Below, one piece after another: positions 1-7,690 of a stretch of DNA of 11,149 nt. The stretch is from Hemicentrotus pulcherrimus (lineage: Eukaryota > Echinodermata > Echinoidea > Camarodonta > Strongylocentrotidae). Location: assembly GCA_003118195.1 (NCBI GenBank), contig BEXV01001636.1, positions 16,648-27,796 of the forward strand. The letters run 5' to 3'. The translations under genes were made by a program, and so were the position numbers. The notes beneath the pieces were generated by a model, which made no database searches, was not told the DNA's origin, and saw only the letters and a program-made list of their open reading frames with translations. Each line of letters begins with the position of its first letter. Position 1 is the first letter of the stretch.

Positions 1-93
1 GGGGGGGAGGGGTGGAAGGGCTGAAAAAGAGCAGGGGGTAAAAATCCGCGTAATATTGTTGAGAACTGCTTGGGGGGATGGCCTTATCCATGA
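1..93. other. G-rich contig edge
   Basis: The window opens with seven G and a further G-rich stretch. The other end of the window is a 20-base poly-C run, so the sequence appears to be a contig cut at homopolymers at both ends. No gene or other element is visible here. Confidence 0.5.
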
Positions 94-347
94 CAATACG
101 TTCCATTCCCGACTATTATTCTGTCCTAGTCATAGTTGACTTCGTTATTTATTCCTCAAGTAGAAATTCACGCAAGTCAAGAGACAAATTACAGCAATAA
201 AATAAAACGTATATGGGTCCAATACGTTCCATTCCCGACTATTATTCTGTCCTAGTCATATTTGACTTCGTCATTTATTCCTCAAGTAGAAATTCACGCA
301 AGTCAAGAGAAAAAAGCAATGAAATAAAAAAAAAATGTAAATGGGTC
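94..347. repeat. Two-copy tandem repeat, 126-bp unit
   Basis: A unit starting CAATACGTTCCATTCCCGAC begins at 94 and again at 220, giving a period of 126 bp. The first 90 bases of each copy are almost identical; visible differences are G/T in CATAGTTGAC versus CATATTTGAC and T/C in TTCGTTATTT versus TTCGTCATTT. The A-rich ends differ by small indels and both run into ATGGGTCC (213-220 and 341-348). There is no coding frame. It is a local tandem duplication in noncoding DNA, and it could also be a two-copy piece of a longer satellite. Confidence 0.9.
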
Positions 348-348
348 C

Positions 349-740
349 ATGCAAGTTAACAAATAGATTATGTCCTTAGCTTTTTTTCAATGGTAGTTTT
401 TTCCAAGTAGTTTTTACCACTCGGTATGAAATAAGACTGTCATATTGCAAGAGGGAAAAAAGACAACATCTTCTTCTTGAATTTCATTTTACCCCTCCCA
501 CAATTATATTCGTGCTCAAATATTGTCAAATTTGCGATCGTATATAAAAATGAATAACAAATTAAAGCCTCCCCCTTCAAAGAAATGATGCTGAATAATT
601 CAGCGGAGGTTTTTCTGCAAACATGCTCCTCAGTGCAAATGTTCACGAGAAACTTGAAAGTAATTAATACATTTTAATTATGTCATTCAAAATTGCTAAT
701 TTATTCTTACATAACGCTTAGTCTGTTATATCTTCAACGT
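349..740. other. AT-rich noncoding stretch
   Basis: This stretch has short A/T runs and no credible exon, RNA gene or repeat. Open frames here are short, start at non-ATG codons or have no recognisable content. Confidence 0.5.
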
Positions 741-985
741 AGGAACACGCGGCTACCCGATTTGAGAGAAACATACCCTAATGGCCCGAACTCGACGACG
801 ACAAATTACGGAACACAACGGGCAAGAACTTTTGGCGCGGTCGAAGCACTCTCCCAATCCTTCATCCCTGCCTTGTTTGACCCCATGCTCAGGTCAGGTC
901 AAAGGTCAAGTGAATTGCTACTCGCGATCACGCACTGGGGAGTTGTTACAGCGTGTCTCAAGGAACCCACCTGGCGATGTGATAT
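741..985. promoter_or_regulatory. CpG-rich island, candidate cis-regulatory module
   Basis: This roughly 245-base block stands out from its AT-rich surroundings. It is close to half GC and I count about 18 CpG dinucleotides, while the flanks have very few. It contains the nuclear-receptor half-site cluster at 878-908. If the Wnt4 exon at 3076-3314 is followed by an intron running leftward out of the window, this island lies in that intron about 2 kb from the exon. The alternative is an exon of an unrelated plus-strand gene: a frame is open from 693 to 1010 but starts at TTG and matches nothing I recognise. The regulatory role is inferred from composition and motifs only. Confidence 0.35.
878..908 (+). 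promoter_or_regulatory. Nuclear-receptor half-site cluster with a perfect DR1
   Basis: AGGTCA occurs at 891-896, 896-901 and 903-908. The last two are separated by the single base 902, forming the perfect direct repeat AGGTCAAAGGTCA (DR1). This is the classical target of HNF4, COUP-TF and RXR homo- or heterodimers. A fourth half-site, GGGTCA, lies on the minus strand at 878-883, facing away from 891-896 with a 7-base spacer. The sequence match is exact; binding in vivo is inference. Confidence 0.5.
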
Positions 986-1835
986 GATGATGAAATCATT
1001 AAACCAATAAAGATGTTCAATATCATTTTCACGGGTGGTTATTTTAATAAACGAGTGGCCAGTAGTGGCGAGGGAATCTGCCTTGTGTCACGATTTTTTC
1101 TCTCCTTCAATTCTTTTTATTATTTAAAATGTCTATTTGTTAGGGTTCTTGAGGTAATTTGCCAACATCTGAGATGAATTATAAATGTATTCAAAATAAG
1201 TTTTGAAACATCGTACATTCATCACAAAATTTGGCTGGGGTTCTGACTTTGGTTTAAAACAAGACACAAATAGCGTCGTGCATCTCGTTCTATGTATTTA
1301 CAAAAATAAAAGGTAACATGAGGGATGATAAAAACGTTGGTCAATATATTCTATTGTACTTGAATAAACCTACTGCCTGTTTTTTTGTGTGTTGATATTC
1401 AGAGGTTATTTTCAACGCCTTTGCAGGAAGTCGTTTCATCCCATCAGGTAGTTTACTGCGTTTTCAGTGTCATTTCAGAAACTAATTCAATTACAAAATA
1501 TCTCAAAGACAGGCTGACTGTAGGCCCGATTACAACAACAACAAAATAAATAAATACCTAAATTTCACAAATGTATTTTATGTAAAGGGCTTTCTAAATA
1601 GCCCCATGCCTTTAATTTACGGGAGGAGGTTAGTGGCGACTAAAAGAATACTTGACTGCAGATTGTTTATTAAACCAAATGCCATAGTTCCTGAAAGATC
1701 GTCAATCTGAAAATATCTGTATCGTTCTTGTCAAAATTATTCTGCACATCATCAGCTTTGCAAAGCCACACACACAGCTTGTATGAGCAAAGGTGACACC
1801 CTGGTAAGTCTTAGTATTATTACAACATTTAAGCA
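986..1835. other. AT-rich noncoding stretch
   Basis: No exon, RNA gene or clear repeat is seen. AATAAA motifs occur (for example near 1005) but are expected by chance in DNA this AT-rich. It is read as intron of the Wnt4 gene. Confidence 0.5.
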
Positions 1836-1840
1836 ATTTG

Positions 1841-2074
1841 CCGTTTGGTCCAACCACACTTTGCCTAATCTCAATTTCGCATAATCGCACTTCGTCTATT
1901 TCTTCGTTTTATTCTTCATGATGTCTACTCATCATCTCGTCTCTTTTTCTTTATTGCCACGTGTCAGTTCGTCTACCCACTTGGGCAACCACCCATTGAT
2001 CGTAATCACCAGTTGGTCTAATAATTGTAACAATTTGGTATTTAGTCTAATAAAATAATAGATAGTTGGTCCAA
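1841..2074 (+). repeat. Degenerate tandem array of about 15-nt units
   Basis: The stretch can be cut into about a dozen units of 13-16 bases related to CACTTCGTCTAAT. Readable units include CCGTTTGGTCCAAC (1841-1854), CACACTTTGCCTAAT, CTCAATTTCGCATAAT, CGCACTTCGTCTATT, CACCAGTTGGTCTAAT (2007-2022), a TTTAGTCTAAT unit at 2041-2051 and ATAGTTGGTCCAAC (2062-2075). The shared core is a GTCTAA-like hexamer after a TT(C/G)G-like step. From memory, arrays of this 'TTGGTCTAAT / TTCGTCTAAT' kind are dispersed in sea urchin and other marine invertebrate genomes. Units are diverged, so the array is old. Confidence 0.65.
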
Positions 2075-2075
2075 C

Positions 2076-2310
2076 AGGAAATAGCGGCAATTAGGATCAC
2101 ATGAGGTTTTTTTAAAAACAAATATAATACCTGAAGTGTTGAATAGTGAATATGCAGTTGACAACATGACCAGTTGACATTCAATCACTATACTAACTGA
2201 CAATATCAATCATTAAGACTTTTTTTTTACAAACTGATTATTCATACATTACTAGTACACGAAATCAGTGTGTGAGAAAATGACATTATATTCATTATCA
2301 GTGGAAGGAG
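2076..2310. other. AT-rich spacer between the two 15-nt arrays
   Basis: Noncoding, with one short direct repeat (AGTTGACA near 2155 and again about 18 bases later). Nothing else is supported. Confidence 0.4.
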
Positions 2311-2395
2311 AGTAAAACTAGGTAGACCAAATTGTACCAAGTAAGCTGGAAAGTAGAATGATTGGCATTAGACCAAATGGCAATAAAACCATTAT
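2311..2395 (-). repeat. Second 15-nt-unit array, inverted orientation
   Basis: On the minus strand this reads as units of the same family as 1841-2074: GCCATTTGGTCTAAT, GCCAATCATTCTACT, TTCCAGCTTACTTGGT and ACAATTTGGTCTACC. The orientation is opposite to the first array, about 250 bases away. Together the two arrays form a head-facing pair. A minus-strand open frame crossing this region is a by-product of the repeat. Confidence 0.55.
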
Positions 2396-2494
2396 CACGA
2401 TCGCTAGCGTCGGAAGGGAAGACACTTGGACTTGAACCATAACCACTTTAGTCGCGTTTGGTGCTGCCTGCCTCAACCGCTGTCGAGACCACAA

Positions 2495-2552
2495 TGACTC
2501 GTCACCACCCTCGCCACCGCCTTCGTCACCGCTTTCGTCACGCTCGTCAATG
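2495..2552. repeat. CGTCAC/CGCCAC triplet-like low-complexity tract
   Basis: This is an imperfect run of CGTCACC, CGCCACC and CGTCAC steps. It resembles the longer CAT/CAC tract at 2759-2921 and gives acidic or histidine-rich artificial peptides in open frames. Simple sequence, not coding. Confidence 0.6.
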
Positions 2553-2758
2553 ATCTCATAAATCAATATTTTGACATTTATGACGAGATTTTTGACAGAA
2601 AAAACTTCTCCTGCCAATGGGAAGGTGAAACCCTTAAAGGTCGATGCACAAAATTATCATTAATTTGTATGTTTGTTATTATTCTTATGTGTACAACTAC
2701 AATTACTTGTTTTTATAATACACATTGGCTGAAGCAAGTGTCTCCGTGCTGGAAATTT

Positions 2759-2921
2759 AACCACCGCCATTATCACCGTCATCAACATAAGTATTACCAT
2801 CATCCTCATCATCATCATCATCATCGTTCCCCTCCTCCTCATCGTCATCATTTCAATCACCATCGCCACCACATCACCACCGTCACCACTGTAATCACTA
2901 CCATCATCATTGTCATCACCT
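2759..2921. repeat. Imperfect CAT/CAC/ACC microsatellite
   Basis: A 160-base tract is dominated by CAT, CAC and ACC triplets, with an uninterrupted CATCATCATCAT core near 2810-2825. On the plus strand it yields a histidine-rich open frame, on the minus strand an aspartate- and methionine-rich one. The lack of a real start or of any conserved context marks it as microsatellite. Confidence 0.8.
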
Positions 2922-3075
2922 TCAAGGTAAAATTGTATTATTGTCATGACTGTATGACAAGAAACCCCATGCCCCCACCCCCTCNAAAAAAAAAAATGTC
3001 ACAGTTCACTTCAAAAAACATTTCATAAAGTGACACCGACGATTACCAAACTTGCTACTGACTAAGAAAACTCAC
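2922..3075 (-). other. Start of the intron following the Wnt4 exon
   Basis: The donor GTGAG lies at 3075-3071 on the minus strand, directly after the exon end. The intron then holds a single N at 2985 between a C-rich and an A-rich run, an unresolved homopolymer junction. Confidence 0.7.
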
Positions 3076-3314
3076 CGTTGTCGAGTACCTGTCCGAACAC
3101 CGATCCGTCGACGGTTGAGCAGTTCCATCTCCTGTTTTGAAAATGGGTTTGGCACTCCATGATGGCCAGGTTCGCTCCTAGACTCACGCTGTCCATTACC
3201 TCTAGGTTCCTCTTGCAGATCTGTATCTGTTTGTTGACTAGCCCCGGTAGCTCCTCGCAGTTATCTGGGGATTTGATGGTACTGATGCCAAGGGCTTGCA
3301 TGTTGAAGATCGCT
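3076..3314 (-). CDS. Wnt4: Wnt4-type Wnt ligand, one internal exon (probably exon 2)
   Basis: This exon encodes about 79 residues of a secreted, cysteine-rich Wnt glycoprotein, which acts outside the cell on Frizzled/LRP receptors. The motif CKRNLEVMDSV is, from memory, identical to vertebrate WNT4, and RRWNCST followed by VFG also matches the family. Counting from the ATG at 3301, which is an internal methionine, Cys15, Cys29, Cys50 and Cys61 are the expected N-terminal Wnt cysteines, and Asn60 in NCS is the usual glycosylation site. The acceptor reads TTGGCAG with exon base 1 at 3314; four residues (A-I-F-N) precede the methionine. The donor is G|GTGAG with the last exon base at 3076. The exon is 239 nt with phase 2 entry and phase 1 exit, which fits the vertebrate WNT4 exon 2 layout as I remember it. 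The signal-peptide exon and the later exons, with the lipidated serine and the C-terminal cysteines, were not found. There is no frameshift or stop, so the exon looks functional. Confidence 0.95.
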
Positions 3315-3402
3315 CTGCCAAGTGGTTGAAAAAAAGATTAATATAAGAGAATGAGTATAGGCAAAGTGAAATAGAGAAAATTAAATTGATGTGGACAAGT
3401 AA

Positions 3403-3450
3403 ATTTGTATTTGTCTGTTAAGTAGCCCAGGTAGCTCCCGTCGCAGTTAT
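3403..3450 (-). pseudogene. Frameshifted duplicate of a Wnt4 exon fragment
   Basis: This 48-base intron segment matches 46 bases inside the Wnt4 exon (3219-3264) in the same orientation, with about 40 of 46 positions identical and a 2-base insertion (CG at 3439-3440). The shared blocks include GGTAGCTCC and TCGCAGTTAT. The corresponding exon part encodes the NCEELPGLVNKQIQ stretch; the insertion breaks that frame in the copy. It lies about 90-135 bases upstream of the exon's acceptor in gene orientation and ends next to the (GA)n tract. No splice sites flank it. It is best read as a fossil of a small local duplication. Confidence 0.7.
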
Positions 3451-3452
3451 GA

Positions 3453-3492
3453 AAGATAGAGAGAGAGAAAGAGAAAGAGAGAGTGAGAGAGG
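3453..3492. repeat. (GA)n microsatellite
   Basis: This is an imperfect run of GA dinucleotides with occasional AAAG and GTGA interruptions. It directly abuts the duplicated exon fragment. Confidence 0.85.
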
Positions 3493-4040
3493 TGGGGTGG
3501 GGATATCGCTTTGTTATATGATTAGCATACAATCAAAGAACATACAGAAAGATAGAGATAAACAACGAAAAACGAAAAATTCAATGTCTGTTGATACTAT
3601 AATTCATAGAAAAAATGTAGGTCAATACATATAACCGTTAAAGAATAATTAATACAATAATCACATTATCAGTAAGCACAAAACCAGTATAATGTTTTTT
3701 ATTTTTTATTTTATTTTATTGTTGATTTTTTAAAAGTTTAATTCACGCGCCCTTTATTTTTGACAAACTCTATCATTAACTTTTCTAGGAAATTGAAATG
3801 GATAACTACACTATTCCCCCATCCCCATTGCAAAAGCGTGTTTCCTCCTCTGAAATTATGAGAGTTTAACGAGATCGTGATCTGCCAATTTTATGCGATA
3901 TGGATGTCAAAATAATTTCTAACCACATTTTAAACATGTTAGGGAGCAAACACCACATCGTAAAACGGGGTAACGAAATATTAGACGGAACTATGCTTTG
4001 ACGATTGGTCATTTGGTCAGGAACGCCCCGAATCAGTAGA
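3493..4040. other. AT-rich noncoding stretch (presumed Wnt4 upstream intron)
   Basis: It includes a T/A-rich TTTTATTTTA run near 3696-3720. No exon or RNA gene is visible. Confidence 0.5.
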
Positions 4041-4220
4041 AAACAAAGAATTTTACGAATTACCCATCGAAACAAAAAGATGGGGAAATGTGGTGAAGGA
4101 AAGGGCAGTACGGGGAACAGAGAGAAAGAAGATGTGAAGAAACAATTATGCAGACGACGTGAGAAAATGAGGAATAACAAAAGAGAAGAGGCAGTGAAAG
4201 AGGGATCGAGGGAAAGATCA
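4041..4220. repeat. Purine-rich asymmetric tract
   Basis: The plus strand is strongly A/G-biased with many AAAGA, GGAAA and GAGAA steps. This yields a lysine/arginine/glutamate-rich open frame on the plus strand and a serine/leucine/phenylalanine-rich one on the minus. The bias is compositional and no protein family is recognisable. A single N follows at 4246 beside a poly-A run. Confidence 0.45.
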
Positions 4221-4246
4221 CGTGCCTCCCACAAATGCGCTACCAN

Positions 4247-4700
4247 AAAAAAAACTCTTTAGAGGCCCATGACTTCCTGACTTTGTATACCAGCAAAATA
4301 TATGCACGTCTCTCGACAAGACAAAGTGTATCAGGATATGCGACTCTCGAATTTCAAGTTTTGAATCTGGAGGAAATCAAGATCTCCTCCAAGTTCCCTT
4401 TCCCTGCTACGCCTCGAATCGGTGTTTGTTTGCTTCATGCAGTCTCAGTCATGTTTCAGTCGAGCAAGCCGCAGTGTAATTTGTCACAACTAATTAGGAA
4501 TCAAATTGACTACTGCCCATATCGGTAAAAGAGATCTTTGTTAGAGGTTTGGATGGCTATAGAGACATCATGTTTGCATCAGACGCGGGCGGGTGAAAGC
4601 ACTTTTCATTAAAGGTATACTCTGGAAAATGATCATGTTAAAGTCATGTTCTCTCAAGAACTTTATAAGGAGCGTACAAGTCACGACAACATCGTCAATA
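4247..4700. other. Noncoding stretch, slightly higher GC
   Basis: A plus-strand frame is open to 4526 but crosses the N and has no recognisable motif, and no convincing splice sites frame it. AAAGGTATAC at 4611-4620 recurs at 7986-7995. Nothing else is supported. Confidence 0.35.
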
Positions 4701-4814
4701 GGGACTTTTAGATTCGCACGAAGACAATAGGCCCATGCTACGAAAGGACGTCCTTTTAATGCACTGCCTTGAATGGACCTCACACGTATCAGTCCACGCA
4801 AATCTAAAAGTCCC
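4701..4814. mobile_element. Small inverted-repeat element, MITE-like or foldback
   Basis: GGGACTTTTAGATT at 4701-4714 is the exact reverse complement of AATCTAAAAGTCCC at 4801-4814. Extending inward to 20 bases leaves only three mismatches, all transitions. Near the middle is the perfect 14-base palindrome AAAGGACGTCCTTT (4743-4756). The span is 114 bp with no coding capacity. No convincing target-site duplication is visible, so a short nonautonomous DNA transposon remnant and a local foldback structure are both possible. Confidence 0.45.
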
Positions 4815-5041
4815 CAGTATCAGAAGATATACACGTCATACCTAATTCGCTGCATCATAGTTTTAGGGCACCCTTCTCAACAGGTTCGTATTGTGTTGTT
4901 ATACTACTTTATAAAAGTTATATATTTATTTGTATGAAACGAATCGAAAATTGATATACTCTATAGTAGTCTCCTAACTTAAATGTGTTCTTAAATGACT
5001 GAAACTAAGTTAACGTAACGTGAGCGTGATGAATGGGACAG
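4815..5041. other. AT-rich noncoding stretch
   Basis: Nothing recognisable was seen between the inverted-repeat element and the SINE tail. Confidence 0.4.
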
Positions 5042-5313
5042 TATGAATAATAATAATAATAATATAGCCTAATAGTCCACTCCAAATTTTATTAAACCAA
5101 AACAGAAATTCTTTTTGCCCAATTGATCGTGAGCCCGGCAGCCACTGAGCAGCGCCAGATCGACGTTGCTCTATCCCTTATTGTTGAACGCCAAACTAGG
5201 TAGCAACAACTCCCATCTTTTAACGTCTTTTGGTATGACGCGGCCGGGGTTCGAATCCACGACCTCCCGGTTGTGAGGCAGACGCTCCACTGACTGAGCC
5301 AACACTCCGGTGA
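5042..5313 (-). mobile_element. tRNA-derived SINE
   Basis: On the minus strand the element starts near 5313 with a tRNA-like head. TGGCTCAGTCAGTGG resembles an A box. GCCTCACAACCGGGAG resembles a valine (CAC)-type anticodon arm with one broken stem pair. GGATTCGAACCCCGG (5259-5245) is a B box with its first G changed to A. The body continues through AGACGTTAAAAGATGGGAG and GTTTGGCGTTCAACAATAAG, which I recall from SINEs of sea urchins and other marine invertebrates, and ends in an ATT-triplet tail (5065-5046). Degenerate stems rule out a working tRNA gene. It has the same orientation as the Wnt4 gene. Confidence 0.75.
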
Positions 5314-5476
5314 AGCGTACCATGAGCAATGAACATGTGCTATTATTATCCGTAATTAAAAATTGTAACTCCATATATCTGGAAAATTATTGTTTGATTA
5401 GCAAAACTTTCAGCTTTAATGTAAAGTATTATATAGATCAGCCTTTTCAAGTAACGGCACCTTTTCAAGAAATACA

Positions 5477-5604
5477 AAGTTTCAGTCACGCCAATCATAC
5501 ATTCGCCATAGAAGATTAATCGTGTACTTTTGTATCAATGNAAGTTTCAGTCACGCCAATCATACATTCGCCATAGAAGATTAATCGTGTACTTTTGTAT
5601 CAAT
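5477..5604. repeat. 63-bp exact duplication flanking an N, likely assembly overlap
   Basis: Bases 5477-5539 and 5542-5604 are identical, separated only by G and the N at 5541. After the second copy the sequence continues with ATG where the first has G and then the N. Exact identity across a gap symbol is what results when two contig ends overlap but are joined rather than merged. The real genome probably has one copy. Open frames crossing it are artefacts. Confidence 0.85.
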
Positions 5605-6178
5605 ATGAAACTCGTCAATGGAACTTGGAAGGACATATTTATTTCTAAATTTAAAAAACAAACAAAGACATCTTATATGTGGTACAAATTTAATTTTGTA
5701 ATAAAAACACATGCACTAGATAAGATATGAATCATGTATGCGGTCACCTCGCTGCCGAATATTCAGTCATCTTTCAGTCATACACGAATACAATGATATT
5801 CATGCACCTCTTTTCCAAAAAGTATCGTGTTTCTAATTGTTGGACGAGCGTGATAAAAAAAAATGTAATCTTTTATATCAAATATAAGATATATTTGGGC
5901 ATCAATGTGCCCGAATTTCGCTGCTAAAATTTAAAGGTAATCAGACACTTCGTGGCCTAAAATCATTCTGTTTAGGTATTTGTAAATGTTGCAAGCGAGC
6001 GAAGCGAGTAAGGAGAAAAATACTTTATTGACTTGAAATTTGTATTTTCTTAAAAGAATACATAGCAGTTTCTAATGTTTACGGTTTCGCGAAATTGACA
6101 TGATGCCAAAATTAATTTTGATATAACTGAATTTCTCTTGCGGCACCCTGTTTGAAAAACGTACTTCTTACTTTAGAA
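5605..6178. other. AT-rich noncoding stretch
   Basis: It contains GCAAGCGAGCGAAGCGAG at 5991-6008, a GCGAGC/GAAGCGAG motif often seen inside dispersed repeats, and TTAAAGGTAA at 5931. No gene is supported. Confidence 0.4.
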
Positions 6179-6236
6179 GTCATTTATATTCGAGCAAGTG
6201 TCTCGATTAATTTGATAACAATTCAATATAAATGAC
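6179..6236. repeat. 12-bp perfect inverted repeat with inner stem
   Basis: GTCATTTATATT (6179-6190) and AATATAAATGAC (6225-6236) are exact reverse complements. Inside, CGAG (6191-6194) and CTCG (6202-6205) can form a second short stem. The 58-base fold could be a cruciform or a small RNA hairpin. The stem is AT-rich and no other evidence of transcription is visible. Confidence 0.5.
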
Positions 6237-7208
6237 AAGATGGAAATGCTAGAAACATTCAAATAAAAGTACTTAAATGGAATACAGCCTGTGTGCTAAG
6301 TATCAATTGCATATTTGAATCAAATTATTATATACATAAATGACATTTGTTTGGAATAGACTCCGGTCACTCTTCCATTTTCCCTTTGTCTGAATTTGCA
6401 CGCCTTATTAGTGTAATTGAAAACATGATATTTCTAAAAGGACTGCATGAACTACTAATTCTGAGTCAAATTTTCGGCATGGGGTAAGGTTCCGATGCGG
6501 CGTGATATGGAACAGATAAGAGATGCAAAGGAAGCAGCGAATTTTGACAAATTAATATTAAAAGGAAAATAATACCGCGACCTAAATTTAATCAATCGCG
6601 GGTTCATTTACACTTTGTATTTTGTGCAGAAGAGATGTAGAGTTCGTTCTTGGTGAACCGAAGCCTGACCTACATCTTGGTGATGTGTATTCACGGAAAG
6701 CAAGAAGGAAAGTGACGAATATTAATGACTGTTTTAGTTAATGACATAAAGACATTTCAGGCGTTTGACTTGGATACACACCCGTTATGAGATTGTCTTG
6801 GGAGAGTCGTCAACAACTTGAAACGAGAGGACGTTGTATGTCATTCACATTTATTTTGGAGCTTTTTTGGAGCACTTATTAAAAGCAAACAATTTGGAGG
6901 AATCCGTTTCAAACATTATTAAGCATTTATCTTTTCGTTCGAAACTTTCAGTAAGCTGTTTTGTACATTTTCAGAAAATATTCTATATGATAAGTATGAT
7001 GTTTCACTGTTGCAACAATTCAATAAATCCAAAGAGACCATTTCTTGGATTCATATTATTATATAATATGTTGGCATGAGATCTAACAAGTAAAGCGCGC
7101 ATGGTTTTGCTACATTATGAACACGTTTAGTGAATGTATAATCTGACGTCATGTGTTGCCTAAAACATGAAACTGAACGGTGATGGTTGTCGACAGCGAA
7201 CAAATTCA
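6237..7208. other. AT-rich noncoding stretch
   Basis: No recognisable exon. A small imperfect hairpin (AGATGTAG at 6633-6640 with CTACATCT at 6670-6677) and a 49-codon open frame (6592-6741 including the stop) occur together but carry no family signature. Confidence 0.4.
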
Positions 7209-7224
7209 CCCCCCCCCCCTCCCC
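7209..7224. repeat. Poly-C run
   Basis: Eleven C, one T and four C. Its true length may be misread, like the other C/G homopolymers here. Confidence 0.8.
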
Positions 7225-7451
7225 ATTTTCTTTTGACGACCTTGGACGTGACACAATTAATGCATGAGTGTCATCCTCCTCTCCTCATTTAAGGGTGAGA
7301 TTCGGATATAAAAGATTAATGTTTTGTTAATAAAATGAATAAAAAATAAGGTGGTTGCACTATCTCACCATCAATATCCTATTCATAACGCATGTCTCTC
7401 CTTGCCATGTTGGTGAAAAAAGAAGATTCATCTTTGAAAAAGTTGGCTCCA
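7225..7451. other. Noncoding spacer
   Basis: No gene or element is seen. Confidence 0.35.
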
Positions 7452-7553
7452 GGGATAATAATGATAATAATAGATCACATTTATAACGCTCCTAATACAT
7501 TGTTTCTAGGCGCTGTGGTGCTGTTGTGCTCCCTGGCTGTTATGCTCCCTGGC
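7452..7553 (+). repeat. Dispersed-repeat remnant (ATA-tract plus CATTTATAACGC type)
   Basis: An imperfect ATA/ATGATA tract is followed by CACATTTATAACGC, then TTGTTTCTAGGCGCTGTG. This order resembles a common echinoderm dispersed repeat (ATA repeats, then CATTTATA and AGCGCT boxes), by memory only. It ends with two copies of TGCTCCCTGGC (7527-7537 and 7543-7553), 16 bases apart. A plus-strand open frame over it is not considered a gene. Confidence 0.45.
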
Positions 7554-7609
7554 AGCAAAATGCACCCGAATATGTGATTATTTTTTGTAATTCACATATT
7601 TGCAGACAG

Positions 7610-7690
7610 TGGGACGCCCCCCCCCCTCGCCCTTCTCCACGGCCAGAGAATCCTGGACCCGCCACCGTTTTATTGCAACCTGTTGCAAGT
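7610..7690. repeat. C-rich fragment, possible old repeat
   Basis: A ten-base C run (7617-7626) leads into CCCTTCTCCACGGCCAGAG and CTGGACCCGCCACC, which resemble phrases from dispersed repeats in invertebrate genomes. It is too short and diverged to name. Confidence 0.25.

Noticed and set aside
693..1010. 105-codon plus-strand open frame
   Set aside because: It starts at TTG, has no recognisable domain, and its length follows from the local GC-rich patch. Kept as a regulatory candidate instead, although an unknown exon cannot be excluded.
2669..3028. Histidine-rich open frame and its acidic antisense counterpart
   Set aside because: Both are direct translations of the CAT/CAC microsatellite.
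4005..4528. Two overlapping plus-strand frames, one lysine/arginine-rich
   Set aside because: The first mirrors a purine-rich tract; the second crosses an N. Neither has a motif or splice support.
5232..5313. tRNA gene (valine-like)
   Set aside because: Anticodon and T stems contain mismatches, the B box is altered, and a SINE body and tail follow.
6592..6741. 49-codon open frame after an acceptor-like TTTTGTGCAG
   Set aside because: No conserved motif is recognised, and frames of this length occur by chance.
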